Shown: positions 1 to 7,827, numbered from the stretch's first letter. The stretch is 23,399 nt of DNA from RGIG9079 sp964567845 (GCA_964567845.1 CAZMOG010000023.1:1-23399); one strand, 5' to 3'. Numbers and translations are program-made. Notes: generated by a model not told the origin, from the sequence alone.

Positions 1-53
1 CTCTATTAAATAATTATGTTAACTTCTACCAACCACTTTTGGCAACGTTACCC

Positions 54-83
54 AAAAAAGCAGTTACATTTCTGTAACTGCTT
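54..83 (-). terminator. Rho-independent terminator of the CAU tRNA
   Basis: Read on the minus strand, a perfect 11-bp stem (58-68 with 73-83) closes a 4-base loop and runs into a stretch of T (54-59 on the plus strand are A). It lies just past the 3' end of the tRNA, so it should end that transcript. A shorter T run follows the hairpin on the plus strand as well, so some activity in that direction is possible. Bases 1-53 show no gene. Confidence 0.85.
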
Positions 84-92
84 CATTTTTAG

Positions 93-166
93 TGGTCCCA
101 CTTGGGCTTGAACCAAGGACTCCCTGATTATGAGTCAGGTGCTCTAACCAACTGAGCTATGGGACC
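93..166 (-). tRNA. tRNA with CAU anticodon (elongator Met or Ile2)
   Basis: The reverse complement folds into a standard 74-nt cloverleaf: 7-bp acceptor GGTCCCA/TGGGACC, D stem GCTC/GAGC, anticodon stem CCTGA/TCAGG, variable loop GAGTC, T stem CTTGG/CCAAG with loop TTCAAGC, and discriminator A. The anticodon CAT is at 132-130. CCA is not encoded. CAU is read by elongator tRNA-Met and by tRNA-Ile2 (after lysidine modification), and I cannot separate these by eye. An initiator is unlikely because the first base pair of the acceptor stem is an ordinary G-C. It has its own promoter and terminator. Confidence 0.95.
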
Positions 167-206
167 TTAAGGTTTTGGGGGATGCCCCTGCCTTAATTTT
201 ACGGTG

Positions 207-238
207 CAAAGATAGTCATAAAACTTCAATTCTTGCAA
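207..238 (-). promoter_or_regulatory. Bacteroidota-type promoter for the tRNA
   Basis: On the minus strand TATCTTTG (214-207) matches the TAnnTTTG -7 box of Bacteroidota. A TTG (238-236) lies 21 bases upstream as the -33 element. The predicted transcript starts near 200 and includes a leader in which 167-172 and 191-196 can pair (TTAAGG/CCTTAA) around a G-run and C-run. That hairpin may be trimmed during 5' processing. Confidence 0.65.
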
Positions 239-292
239 GAGTTTTACGGAAAAAAAGCTAACTTCGTTGCAGAATTATAGGATTGGACAGTT

Positions 293-766
293 ATGAAGGT
301 AGAGTTATTGGTCATAGGTAAAACCGATGCAGAGTACTTACAGAAGGGAATAGCAGAGTATGAAAAACGGTTAACTCGCTATATACCATACGAAATGCGT
401 GTAATTCCCGATATTAAAAACTCCAAAAATATGTCCGAGGCTCTGCAAAAGGAGCGCGAGGGGGAGTTGATACTGGCTCAAATCCAGACATCCGATTTTG
501 TCGTGCTCTTGGATGAGCATGGCAAAAGTTACTCGTCGGTAAAGTTTGCTCGCTTCCTTGAGCAAAAAATGGTGGCAGGAACCAAAAAATTGATCTTGGT
601 TGTTGGGGGACCATACGGATTCTCCGAAGCTGTCTATAAAAGAGCTAATGATAAAATTTCGTTATCGGAGATGACATTCTCTCACCAAATGGTAAGGCTG
701 ATATTTACAGAGCAACTGTACAGAGCAATGACAATATTAAAAGGCGAGCCATATCACCATGAATAG
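293..766 (+). CDS. rlmH: 23S rRNA (pseudouridine1915-N3)-methyltransferase RlmH
   Basis: This 157-residue protein matches the SPOUT methyltransferase RlmH over its full usual length (about 155 residues). RlmH methylates N3 of pseudouridine 1915 in helix 69 of 23S rRNA on the assembled ribosome, using S-adenosylmethionine. Visible hallmarks are the GGPYGF loop (residues 105-110) that helps form the trefoil-knot cofactor site, the LDEHGKSYSS segment (73-82) and the conserved C-terminal tail ending in PYHHE. The start is an ATG. A near-consensus -7 box (TAACTTCG, 259-266) lies about 30 bases upstream, but I find no clear -33 element at normal spacing. The last 8 bases overlap the start of the histidine kinase gene, so the two are probably co-transcribed and translationally coupled. 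Confidence 0.97.
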   Translation: MKVELLVIGKTDAEYLQKGIAEYEKRLTRYIPYEMRVIPDIKNSKNMSEALQKEREGELILAQIQTSDFVVLLDEHGKSYSSVKFARFLEQKMVAGTKKLILVVGGPYGFSEAVYKRANDKISLSEMTFSHQMVRLIFTEQLYRAMTILKGEPYHHE

Positions 767-3700
767 GAATATATTCAAGAAACGATACCTACCCTATATT
801 TTTGGGTTTCTTTTGGTTGTAACTGCTACATGGGAGTGGGTCGATACTATTCGCGATGGTAAAACCCTGTTGCGTAGGATAGAGAGGGTTCTGCATGAAA
901 AGGAGCGTGTAGCTGAAGATATTTTAAATTCCTTGGACAGTACTACAAACTATTCGGAACTGACGGTACCTGAAAATCTTATACTTATTGTAATAGAGGA
1001 GGGGAAAATTCTTTATTGGAGTAATAGCGATCCATGTTCAGAGAATCTTGTTAAACAGTTAGGGAGTGGTCGCCATTTTCTTTTGCTTAATAATAGGTAC
1101 TATGATGTGCGAGGCCGCGAAGAGGGTAGTGTAAGTTATTACATGCTTATTCCGGTAAAGAATAATTACGACGAGCAGACTTTATATCTGAAAAACTCTT
1201 TCTACGATGATTTTGGGATTGACGATGCCAACGGAGAACAGTTGGAGATAAGGGTTTGCAGTGTTGTTGACGAGAATGTAATTGTTAATATAGATGGTGA
1301 ACCTTTGTTCAGAATAGAGGAGTCGTTAGGGTTTAAAGATAAGTCGGTAAATTATGGTTTATTGGCCTGCTATTTGGTTCTGTTTGTAATGTTGTTTCTT
1401 CTGTATGATACAACAATGCAAAGGGCAAATAGCGTTGTGAAACAGTTGATTATCTTTTCGGGCCTTGTGTTATTCCTTGCACTTTTCTTTACATTGGCAC
1501 TGCACTATAAAATTCCGGACACGATATTCCGTTTGGCACTGTTTGATAGGAAGACAACGGTTAAGAATTTTGTTTCAATTGGTGAGCTGCTTGTCTATGT
1601 CTACTCGGTGTTTCAGATAATGGCTATTACAATTTACAGAATAAAGTCCAATAGAAAATTGTTGATTCCTTTCCGATATTATATAACAACAGCGTGGATA
1701 ATCTTTGTGTTTCTCTATGCATCACTCTATTCCTACATAATAAAAGAGATTATTGCGAATAATAATGTCTGCATGAATATTGCAGCGGTTTTTGATATTG
1801 GAATCGCTTCATGGATTACCTATCTGATAGTGGTCTTGGGTGCTGTGGCATTGGTAGTTGCATCGGATCGAGTCATTACGGTGTATCGCGATTTTATCTC
1901 GTTCAAAGGGGCGGTTTGGTCAACAATTGTGCCTTCGCTTGTAATATTGGGAATCTGTTTGCTTCCATGGAGTTTGTTAAGTTACAAAGAGTGGTTGTTA
2001 TATATGGGCATTCTGCTCATGATGGTGGTAAACAGGTACAGAGTGAAGCTTGATCAGCAACGCGTGGTATATCTTGTAATTCTTCTTGTATTGAGTGGGT
2101 ATATGTGGATAATGTTGCGCCATTGCGAGCAGAAGAAGGAGTTGACCGATAGAATTGAGATTGTTGAGGGTTTGGTCAGGGGCAGGCAGTTTGGAGATAC
2201 GCGTTTTGTTGATGAAGGATATTCGCGTTTATTGTTGAATGTTAAGGATGTGCACAAAAACAACGTTTTCTATTCATATGCAATTTATGGAAAGAATGGT
2301 GTGTTGCAGGCAAGTAGAGGAGAGTACGTCTTCCATAGAAGAATGAGCGATTGGGTTCCAGTGTCACGTCAAAGTTTCTTAATAGAATACGACGGATACG
2401 AACACATGTTATATAGTACCGAGTTTGGCGATACAATAGTAGTAAGTTTGCCCCTCTCGTATTTTAATTCATATTACTATCTGAATTTCTTGTATATCTT
2501 CTTGTTAGTCGTCATGTTCAGCTCATTTAGCTTGATTTACCACTTGAATATATTTGAGCCATTTGCCGGCAGGTCAATAAAGGTCAGGGTGAAGCAGACT
2601 GTTAATGTGTTAATATTCGTGCTATTCTTTGTTTTAACAATGGTTACATTGGTGGTGAATTATATAAACTTCAGAAATCGTGATCGCGATGGTGCCTTGA
2701 AGTTAGTACAATTGGTTTCGCAAAGATTGGAGGAGAGCGAATACAACTCATTGGAAGAGGTGATTGATAAGATTGATAATGTTGCCAATATTCTTAGAAA
2801 TGATATAAACCTCTATTCTGCTGAGTCGGGGAGGTTGGTTGCAACATCGCATAATGAGGTTTTTGAGCGAGGTTTCATAGGTGATATGGTGAATCCGATA
2901 GCCTATTCAGCAGTAGTGAAGAAAGGAGGTAATAGGGTTATAGTTGATGAGTCTGTTGGTTCCATGAAATTTAAGGCGGTCTATGCGCCAATAGAATTAA
3001 GTGGAAAAGAGTATATTATCAATGTGCCGTATTTTGTGGAGAATTACAGTTATGGCAGAGAGTTGGCAACAGTGGCTATATTGGCTGTTAATATAGCTAT
3101 CTTATTGATAATGCTCTCGTTTACAATCTCGGCTTGGATTGCCGATTGGATGTTGCATCCGTTGATTTTGGTAACCGAGAATTTGAAGCGCATGCTTCTT
3201 ACAGGTAAGAATGGGAAGCTTAAGTACAATCGAGAGGACGAGATTGGTATTATGGTCAAGCAGTATAATGCTGCAATTGATACCCTTGAAGAGAATGTCA
3301 AACTGTTGGCAAAATCGGAGCGTGAAGGGGCGTGGCGCGAAATGGCAAGACAGATTGCGCACGAGATAAAAAATCCGCTTACCCCCATGAAACTCAATAT
3401 ACAGTTGCTGCAACGTTCACTTGGAGTAGAGGGGTATGAGAAGTTTAAAGAGAGATTCATAAGGCTATCGGCGGTGATAATAGAGCAGATTGATTCAATG
3501 GCTTCAACTGCAACTGCATTCTCGGATTTTGCTAAGATTCCTAAGGTAAATAACGATTGGTTTGATGTGGTTCAAATGCTAAGAAATCAAACCTCACTTT
3601 TTCTGGAGTCTGAAGTTGTTTTTGAGCACGATTTGCCCGAGTCGCTTATGCTATATTCTGATAAGGTTCTTTTGGGGCGTGTGATGGTAAATTTAATCAA

Positions 3701-3989
3701 AAATAGTTGTCAAAGTATTCCCGAGGGGGAGTTCGGTAGGATTGTCGTGGCGTTGAAGGAGATAGAGGATAATTATATCCAAATCTCAATTGCAGATAAT
3801 GGGGTGGGTATCGAGTCCTCGCTCATAAATAAAATATTCGAACCTAATTTTACAACTAAAGCAAATGGAATGGGATTAGGGCTTGCTATAAGTAAACGAA
3901 TAGTAGAGAGTCTGGGTGGCTCGATAACTTTTTTGCCTAACGGAGAGCGAGGAACAAAATTTATTGTAACTTTGAAAAAAAATAAATGA
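759..3989 (+). CDS. Large multi-pass NtrY-like sensor histidine kinase
   Basis: This 1076-residue inner-membrane sensor kinase has about a dozen hydrophobic segments (for example near 10-28, 200-217, 230-249, 307-327, 345-368, 574-597, 614-636, 772-793). These leave three larger soluble loops at about 30-198, 455-572 and 640-770, which could be sensing regions. After the last membrane segment come a HAMP-like linker (about 794-848), a HisKA dimerisation helix with phospho-acceptor H868 in HEIKNPL, and a HATPase domain with N-box NLIKNS (N978), G1 box DNGVGI (D1013) and G2 box GMGLGLA (G1037-G1041). All catalytic boxes are intact. The order of domains and the HEIKNPLTP box resemble NtrY-type kinases. 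No response regulator is encoded nearby, so its partner and signal are unknown. It overlaps rlmH by 8 bases and sits 7 bases before pssA. Confidence 0.9.
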   Translation: MNRNIFKKRYLPYIFGFLLVVTATWEWVDTIRDGKTLLRRIERVLHEKERVAEDILNSLDSTTNYSELTVPENLILIVIEEGKILYWSNSDPCSENLVKQLGSGRHFLLLNNRYYDVRGREEGSVSYYMLIPVKNNYDEQTLYLKNSFYDDFGIDDANGEQLEIRVCSVVDENVIVNIDGEPLFRIEESLGFKDKSVNYGLLACYLVLFVMLFLLYDTTMQRANSVVKQLIIFSGLVLFLALFFTLALHYKIPDTIFRLALFDRKTTVKNFVSIGELLVYVYSVFQIMAITIYRIKSNRKLLIPFRYYITTAWIIFVFLYASLYSYIIKEIIANNNVCMNIAAVFDIGIASWITYLIVVLGAVALVVASDRVITVYRDFISFKGAVWSTIVPSLVILGICLLPWSLLSYKEWLLYMGILLMMVVNRYRVKLDQQRVVYLVILLVLSGYMWIMLRHCEQKKELTDRIEIVEGLVRGRQFGDTRFVDEGYSRLLLNVKDVHKNNVFYSYAIYGKNGVLQASRGEYVFHRRMSDWVPVSRQSFLIEYDGYEHMLYSTEFGDTIVVSLPLSYFNSYYYLNFLYIFLLVVMFSSFSLIYHLNIFEPFAGRSIKVRVKQTVNVLIFVLFFVLTMVTLVVNYINFRNRDRDGALKLVQLVSQRLEESEYNSLEEVIDKIDNVANILRNDINLYSAESGRLVATSHNEVFERGFIGDMVNPIAYSAVVKKGGNRVIVDESVGSMKFKAVYAPIELSGKEYIINVPYFVENYSYGRELATVAILAVNIAILLIMLSFTISAWIADWMLHPLILVTENLKRMLLTGKNGKLKYNREDEIGIMVKQYNAAIDTLEENVKLLAKSEREGAWREMARQIAHEIKNPLTPMKLNIQLLQRSLGVEGYEKFKERFIRLSAVIIEQIDSMASTATAFSDFAKIPKVNNDWFDVVQMLRNQTSLFLESEVVFEHDLPESLMLYSDKVLLGRVMVNLIKNSCQSIPEGEFGRIVVALKEIEDNYIQISIADNGVGIESSLINKIFEPNFTTKANGMGLGLAISKRIVESLGGSITFLPNGERGTKFIVTLKKNK

Positions 3990-3996
3990 GTAAGAT

Positions 3997-4695
3997 ATGA
4001 AAAGACATGTTCCCAATATTATAACCTGCTTGAATGTAACGTGTGGTGCAATTGCAATTGCTGTCGCAACAATGTATGATAATCTTTTTGTGGCATCGAT
4101 GTTAATTCTATTGGGAATGGTTTTCGACTTTTTCGATGGTTTGACGGCCAGAGCTCTTGGGGTGAAATCGGAGTTGGGGAAGGAGTTGGATTCCTTAGCC
4201 GATGTCTGTTCATTTGGTGTTGCTCCTGCTATATTGGCATATAAATTAATACTACAGGTTTCTGTGCCGGGTATGGAGTGGTTGGCATTGAGTGCTGTTA
4301 TTATTCCCGCACTTTCTGCCTATAGATTGGCTAAGTTTAATCTTGATACGCGTCAGTCGATAAGTTTCATAGGGATGCCAACACCTGCAAATGCTCTTTT
4401 CTGGGTAGGTTTGGTTTTGGGTCAGGTTTGGGCACCCGAGATTTATAATGCAGTTTTTGCCAATCCTATAGTTTTGGCAATCTTTGCTATAGGTTTTGCA
4501 ATAGCTCTTGTCTCTGAGTTGCCGATGTTCTCGTTAAAACTGCAGGGATTTGGTTGGCGAGGTAATGAGTTGCTGTATCTATTTTTTGTTATTGCGTTGG
4601 TATTGATACCAATATTAAAAGGCGGCACAACAATGTTTATTGTACCGCTATACTTTATTATTTGTCTTTTCGGTAAGATTATAGTTCGGAGATAA
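3997..4695 (+). CDS. pssA: CDP-diacylglycerol--serine O-phosphatidyltransferase
   Basis: This 232-residue integral membrane enzyme transfers the phosphatidyl group of CDP-diacylglycerol to L-serine, making phosphatidylserine, the precursor of phosphatidylethanolamine. The full CDP-alcohol phosphotransferase signature is present: D47-G48, A51-R52, G61, D65 and D69, which bind the metal ions and CDP. Several hydrophobic helices surround it, and the opening residues (KRHVPNIITCLN) are typical of PssA. Family members with the same motif also make phosphatidylglycerophosphate, but the N-terminus and length favour PssA. The gene starts 7 bases after the histidine kinase and is probably in its transcript. 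A phosphatidylserine decarboxylase gene, often beside pssA, is not seen here. Its 3' end overlaps the convergent HU-like gene by 17 bases. Confidence 0.93.
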   Translation: MKRHVPNIITCLNVTCGAIAIAVATMYDNLFVASMLILLGMVFDFFDGLTARALGVKSELGKELDSLADVCSFGVAPAILAYKLILQVSVPGMEWLALSAVIIPALSAYRLAKFNLDTRQSISFIGMPTPANALFWVGLVLGQVWAPEIYNAVFANPIVLAIFAIGFAIALVSELPMFSLKLQGFGWRGNELLYLFFVIALVLIPILKGGTTMFIVPLYFIICLFGKIIVRR

Positions 4696-5368
4696 AATCC
4701 AGATAGTCACATTCGGGTGAAATTACATTGCTGCATTGGTTCACCTGTGGTGTGGTTGGGAAGAATGGAAATGTAGGCTCGAACGATGCTTTGTCTGCCT
4801 GATTCTGTTTGAAAATCTCCACTCTGTCTGCTCCGAATGTAATTGCTCCCGCAATAATGGCAATGGCTGCAGCTGCAGCAACCCCACGCAAAATGTAGTT
4901 TTTAAGTTTTGATTCGCTCTTGGTAGGCGCCGTTTCAACTGCCTTGATATGCATTGAAGGCATTGGTAATTTAATAGCCGGAAGATAGGCTGTTGCTGCC
5001 ATGAAGTTACGCTCCTCGGATTTAAACTTTAGAGCATTTTGCTCTCTCTTGAATAGTCCAATTCCGGGAATGTTCAACTCCTCTTGTCGTTCAAGGCATA
5101 CCTTGATGTCGCTAATATATCTCTCTACTTGTTTCTCTGCATCGTTCAATGGAACTCGCTCTGCCTTAGCAATGAACTTTGCGAACAGAGCATCATTGTG
5201 GTTTAGCGATTCGTTAAAAGTAACCTTCTTGGATTGTGGGACAAGAACCCCTTGAAGCTCATCGATATATGCAGATTCGTTGTGACATACAAAACCACCA
5301 AACTGTGGAAGTATGACACAGTCATTCAATATCAATGCTTGATTTAAGTATCTTGACAATCTATCCAT
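4679..5368 (-). CDS. HU-CCDC81-like domain protein with one membrane segment
   Basis: I read this as a 229-residue protein starting at the ATG at 5368 (MDRLSRYLNQ). A GTG start at 5389 would add 7 residues, but it sits against the -7 promoter box (5394-5401) and lacks family support. The N-terminal 145 or so residues resemble the paired bacterial HU-CCDC81 domains of Bacteroidales (conserved ILPQFGGFV and NIPGIGLF stretches), an HU-like fold thought not to act as a classic nucleoid protein. A hydrophobic helix follows at roughly residues 157-175, then a short tail of about 50 residues. Many relatives carry a C-terminal peptidoglycan-binding SPOR domain, but this tail looks too short for one. 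A link to cell envelope or division is possible from the family context, not shown. It is divergent from galE and convergent with pssA. Confidence 0.8.
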   Translation of the reverse strand: MDRLSRYLNQALILNDCVILPQFGGFVCHNESAYIDELQGVLVPQSKKVTFNESLNHNDALFAKFIAKAERVPLNDAEKQVERYISDIKVCLERQEELNIPGIGLFKREQNALKFKSEERNFMAATAYLPAIKLPMPSMHIKAVETAPTKSESKLKNYILRGVAAAAAIAIIAGAITFGADRVEIFKQNQADKASFEPTFPFFPTTPQVNQCSNVISPECDYLDFISEL

Positions 5369-5393
5369 AACGTTTGTTTTTATCGCCACGAGA

Positions 5394-5401
5394 CAAAGTT
5401 A
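5394..5401 (-). promoter_or_regulatory. Probable -7 box for the HU-like gene
   Basis: On the minus strand TAACTTTG matches TAnnTTTG. The only upstream TTTG (5429-5426) is 24 bases away, longer than usual, so the -33 element is uncertain. A start of transcription about 7 bases downstream supports the ATG at 5368 over the GTG at 5389. Confidence 0.45.
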
Positions 5402-5445
5402 GTTATTTTTTTTAGAATCATAATTCAAATATAGTTCTTTATTTT

Positions 5446-5453
5446 TAATTTTG
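5446..5453 (+). promoter_or_regulatory. Probable -7 box for galE
   Basis: TAATTTTG fits TAnnTTTG and lies 30 bases before the galE ATG. I see no clear TTTG at the usual distance upstream. It shares a short AT-rich intergenic stretch with the divergent promoter of the HU-like gene. Confidence 0.4.
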
Positions 5454-5483
5454 TCTTTAGAACAATCAAATTCTAAATAGACT

Positions 5484-6503
5484 ATGAAGATATTTGTTAC
5501 GGGGGGAACCGGCTATATTGGTTCACATACGGTTGTGGAGTTGCAACAGGCAGGGTTCGATGTTATCATTGCTGATAATTTGAGTAATTCCAAAATAGAG
5601 GTTTTGGATGGCATAGAGAAGATTACCGGAGTACGCCCGGAGTTTGAAAAATTGGATATTGCCGACGCAGTGTCTCTTCGTGATTTCTTTATGCGTCATG
5701 CAGATATTGGTGCAATTATTCACTTCGCAGCTTTAAAAGCTGTGGGAGAGTCTGTACAGATTCCTTTAGAGTATTACAAAAACAATTTGAATACAATCAT
5801 CAATTTGCTTGATTGTATGAAGGAGTTTAAGGTATCGAATTTGGTCTTCTCGTCATCGTGTACTGTATATGGTCAGGCCGACGAATTGCCTGTGTCGGAA
5901 AACACTCCTCGTAAAGAGGCAGAGTCGCCATATGGAAATACTAAATCAATAAGCGAGGACATTATGCGCGATGTAGCAAAAGTTACTCCTGAATTGAATT
6001 TGCTGGCATTGCGTTACTTTAATCCAATAGGAGCTCACCCATCTGCAAATATTGGAGAGTTGCCCAATGGAGTTCCCAATAACCTTATCCCATATTTGAC
6101 ACAGACAGTTGCAGGAATTCGTGAGCAGTTGAGTGTCTTTGGAAATGACTATGATACCCCCGATGGAACACCTATTCGTGATTATATAGATGTAGTGGAT
6201 TTGGCAAAGGCTCATGTTGTAGCAATTAAGCGATTGTTGGAGCATAAGAATAAGACGAATTATGAATTCTTTAATATAGGAACCGGGTCAGGAGTTACTG
6301 TGTTACAATTAATAAATGCTTTTGAAAAGGCTACAGGTGAAAAAGTAAATTACAAGATTGTAGGTCGTAGAGCCGGTGATATTGAGAAGGTGTGGGCAGA
6401 TACAACTATGGCAAATAACGAACTTGGCTGGAAGGCTCAGGTGCCACTTGAAGAGACGTTGGCAAATACCTGGCGTTGGCAGAAAAGATTGGATGAGCAA
6501 TAA
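5484..6503 (+). CDS. galE: UDP-glucose 4-epimerase
   Basis: This 339-residue protein belongs to the extended short-chain dehydrogenase/reductase family and matches GalE along its full length (about 338 residues). It interconverts UDP-glucose and UDP-galactose in the cytoplasm, feeding the Leloir pathway and the supply of galactose for surface glycans. Visible features are the NAD-binding GGTGYIG loop (residues 7-13), the SSSCTVYG active-site strand with S125, the catalytic pair Y150-x3-K154, and the ALRYFNPIGAHP substrate-binding stretch. Some relatives also act on N-acetylated sugars, which I cannot exclude. It stands alone, with a divergent gene upstream and a strong terminator directly after its stop. 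Confidence 0.95.
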   Translation: MKIFVTGGTGYIGSHTVVELQQAGFDVIIADNLSNSKIEVLDGIEKITGVRPEFEKLDIADAVSLRDFFMRHADIGAIIHFAALKAVGESVQIPLEYYKNNLNTIINLLDCMKEFKVSNLVFSSSCTVYGQADELPVSENTPRKEAESPYGNTKSISEDIMRDVAKVTPELNLLALRYFNPIGAHPSANIGELPNGVPNNLIPYLTQTVAGIREQLSVFGNDYDTPDGTPIRDYIDVVDLAKAHVVAIKRLLEHKNKTNYEFFNIGTGSGVTVLQLINAFEKATGEKVNYKIVGRRAGDIEKVWADTTMANNELGWKAQVPLEETLANTWRWQKRLDEQ

Positions 6504-6504
6504 C

Positions 6505-6534
6505 AAAAAAGAGGAGTTCAACTCCTCTTTTTTT
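6505..6534. terminator. Bidirectional terminator between galE and the GT5-like gene
   Basis: A perfect stem (AAAAAAGAGGAGT at 6505-6517 with its complement at 6521-6533) closes on a 3-base loop. It has an A run on one side and a T run (6528-6534) on the other, so it can act in both directions. It starts 2 bases after the galE stop and ends 5 bases before the stop of the convergent gene. Confidence 0.9.
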
Positions 6535-6538
6535 ATGA

Positions 6539-7357
6539 TTATTCTTCTACGTTTAGAATAGAGTCGAAGAATGTGTCGTAGTCGGCAATATACTCCTCTC
6601 TGTTTGAGTATGAGATTACCGGTTTTCCACAATTCTGTGCATACTCTTTAATCTGCTCTGTGACATTCGGACTGTGAATAATGATACCATCTGCATAATC
6701 CATGGCCATTTTGTTGATGTTGTAGTGTGTTGGCTCTTGTACTGTTGCAACATCGTCGGCTTTAATATTCTCTGATAGCATTTTTTCGGCAAATTTGTTG
6801 TCCAATGCTCCGTCGAATTGATCATCGTAGCATGAATATACAACCTTTGCTTTGCAGAATGCGGGGTCGTTTGCATACTCCTTTTTGAGGTATAAAGGAA
6901 TTAGTGATGAGAACCAGCCCTGGCAGTAAATCAAATCGGGATTCCACTGTAATTTCTTAACGGTCTCGAATACACCTCGTGTGAAGAAAATGGCTCTTTC
7001 ATCGTTATCCTCGAAGAATGTGCCATCCTCTGCATTGTTAAGAATGCCCTTGCGCTGGAAATACTCCTCGTTATCGATAAAATAGACCTGCATACGAGCA
7101 GCCTGAATAGAGGCAACCTTAATTAAAAGCGGATGGTCGATTCCATCAATGATAAGATTTGCGCCGGAGAGTCTGATTACTTCGTGTAATTGATTACGGC
7201 GCTCGTTGATTCCTCCGAATTTGGGCATAAAGGTACGGATGTCTTTCCCTCTTTCTAGTATCCCTTGAGGAAGCAATCTTCCAACGTGTGACATTTCTGT
7301 CTCGGGAAGATAAGGCATTATCTCTTGTGATATGAATAAAATCTTTTTAGGCTCCAT
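6539..7357 (-). CDS. Glycogen/starch synthase-like protein, N-terminal GT5 half only
   Basis: This 272-residue protein starts MEPKKILFIS and resembles the N-terminal Rossmann half of GT5 glycogen/starch synthases (family length about 480-550 residues). The C-terminal GT1-like half, which carries most nucleotide-sugar contacts, is absent. At the position of the ADP-glucose-binding KxGG loop the sequence reads PETEMSHVGRLLP, so the lysine and glycines are missing. YCQGWFSS is in the place of the HxHDWH-type stretch. Short proteins of this kind, annotated as glycogen synthase, are common in Bacteroidales and are not a recent truncation, as far as I know the family. Catalysis by itself looks doubtful, and a binding or regulatory role is possible. 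I chose the ATG at 7357 because a well-formed promoter ends at 7381. An upstream in-frame start at 7510 would lie beyond it and inside the divergent yraN gene. Confidence 0.8.
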   Translation of the reverse strand: MEPKKILFISQEIMPYLPETEMSHVGRLLPQGILERGKDIRTFMPKFGGINERRNQLHEVIRLSGANLIIDGIDHPLLIKVASIQAARMQVYFIDNEEYFQRKGILNNAEDGTFFEDNDERAIFFTRGVFETVKKLQWNPDLIYCQGWFSSLIPLYLKKEYANDPAFCKAKVVYSCYDDQFDGALDNKFAEKMLSENIKADDVATVQEPTHYNINKMAMDYADGIIIHSPNVTEQIKEYAQNCGKPVISYSNREEYIADYDTFFDSILNVEE

Positions 7358-7380
7358 GTTTGTTCGTGCAAAAATCCGGA

Positions 7381-7412
7381 CAAAGGTACAAAAATTGTTT
7401 GAAATCACCAAA
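7381..7412 (-). promoter_or_regulatory. Promoter of the GT5-like gene
   Basis: On the minus strand TTTG (7412-7409) is followed by a 20-base spacer and TACCTTTG (7388-7381), a close match to the Bacteroidota consensus. The -7 box lies 23 bases before the chosen ATG. It interlocks with the divergent yraN promoter. Confidence 0.75.
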
Positions 7413-7427
7413 TTTATAATAACTTTG
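7398..7427 (+). promoter_or_regulatory. Promoter of yraN
   Basis: TTTG (7398-7401), an 18-base spacer and TAACTTTG (7420-7427) form a Bacteroidota-type promoter 18 bases before the yraN ATG. Its -33 region overlaps that of the divergent promoter, so the two RNA polymerase sites probably exclude each other. Confidence 0.65.
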
Positions 7428-7445
7428 GCATAAATTTCGTAGAGT

Positions 7446-7802
7446 ATGGCTAAACATAATATATTGGGGAGACAGGGCGAGGAGATTGCTGTAAAATGGG
7501 CGCAAAGCAATGGATATAAGATTCTTGAGCGTAATTGGCGTAGTGGAAGAAATGAACTTGATATTGTAACAATTAGAGATAATGTGGTTGTGGTGTTTGA
7601 GGTGAAGACAAGAAGCTCGCAAGTTTACGATATTACTCAGTTATTACCCCTAAAAAAACGACGTTCAATAATTAGAGCCGGGGCAAATTGGATTGCGTTG
7701 CATGGCTTGAACAGCGAGTTGCGTTTTGATTTATTGGTGGTTGATATTGCAGGCGGTAAGGTGGAGCACTATCCCGAGGCAATTATGGTCTATGATGTAT
7801 AA
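7446..7802 (+). CDS. YraN family (UPF0102) nuclease-like protein
   Basis: This 118-residue protein matches the small YraN/UPF0102 family at full length. The family has a restriction-endonuclease-like fold and is presumed to act on DNA, but its cellular role is not settled. The sequence shows the family's GRQGEE start, the GRNELDIV stretch with E37 and D39, and the FEVKTRS stretch with E52 and K54. Together these resemble a PD-(D/E)xK metal-dependent nuclease site. It lies 46 bases before ispG on the same strand, and ispG seems to have a promoter of its own within that gap. No membrane segment or signal peptide is present. Confidence 0.9.
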   Translation: MAKHNILGRQGEEIAVKWAQSNGYKILERNWRSGRNELDIVTIRDNVVVVFEVKTRSSQVYDITQLLPLKKRRSIIRAGANWIALHGLNSELRFDLLVVDIAGGKVEHYPEAIMVYDV

Positions 7803-7819
7803 GATAGCGTAAAAAATGT

Positions 7820-7827
7820 TATCTTTG
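7820..7827 (+). promoter_or_regulatory. Probable -7 box for ispG
   Basis: TATCTTTG fits TAnnTTTG and lies 21 bases before the ATG at 7849. No good -33 TTTG is visible upstream. Its position argues against the in-frame ATG at 7816, which would be upstream of the start of transcription. Confidence 0.4.

Noticed and set aside
1..53. Possible 3' end of another gene at the left edge
   Set aside because: No frame long enough to judge and no recognisable residues.
3050..3460. 136-codon open frame on the minus strand inside the histidine kinase gene
   Set aside because: It is antisense to conserved HAMP and HisKA coding sequence, resembles no family, and reads as a frame shadow.
7358..7510. 51-residue N-terminal extension of the GT5-like protein
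   Set aside because: It crosses a consensus promoter and the start of yraN and has no likeness to the family.
7801..7825. Inverted repeat AAGATA...TATCTT at the ispG promoter, as an operator
   Set aside because: Only 6 bp with a 13-base gap, and one arm is part of the -7 box; this is easily expected by chance in AT-rich DNA.
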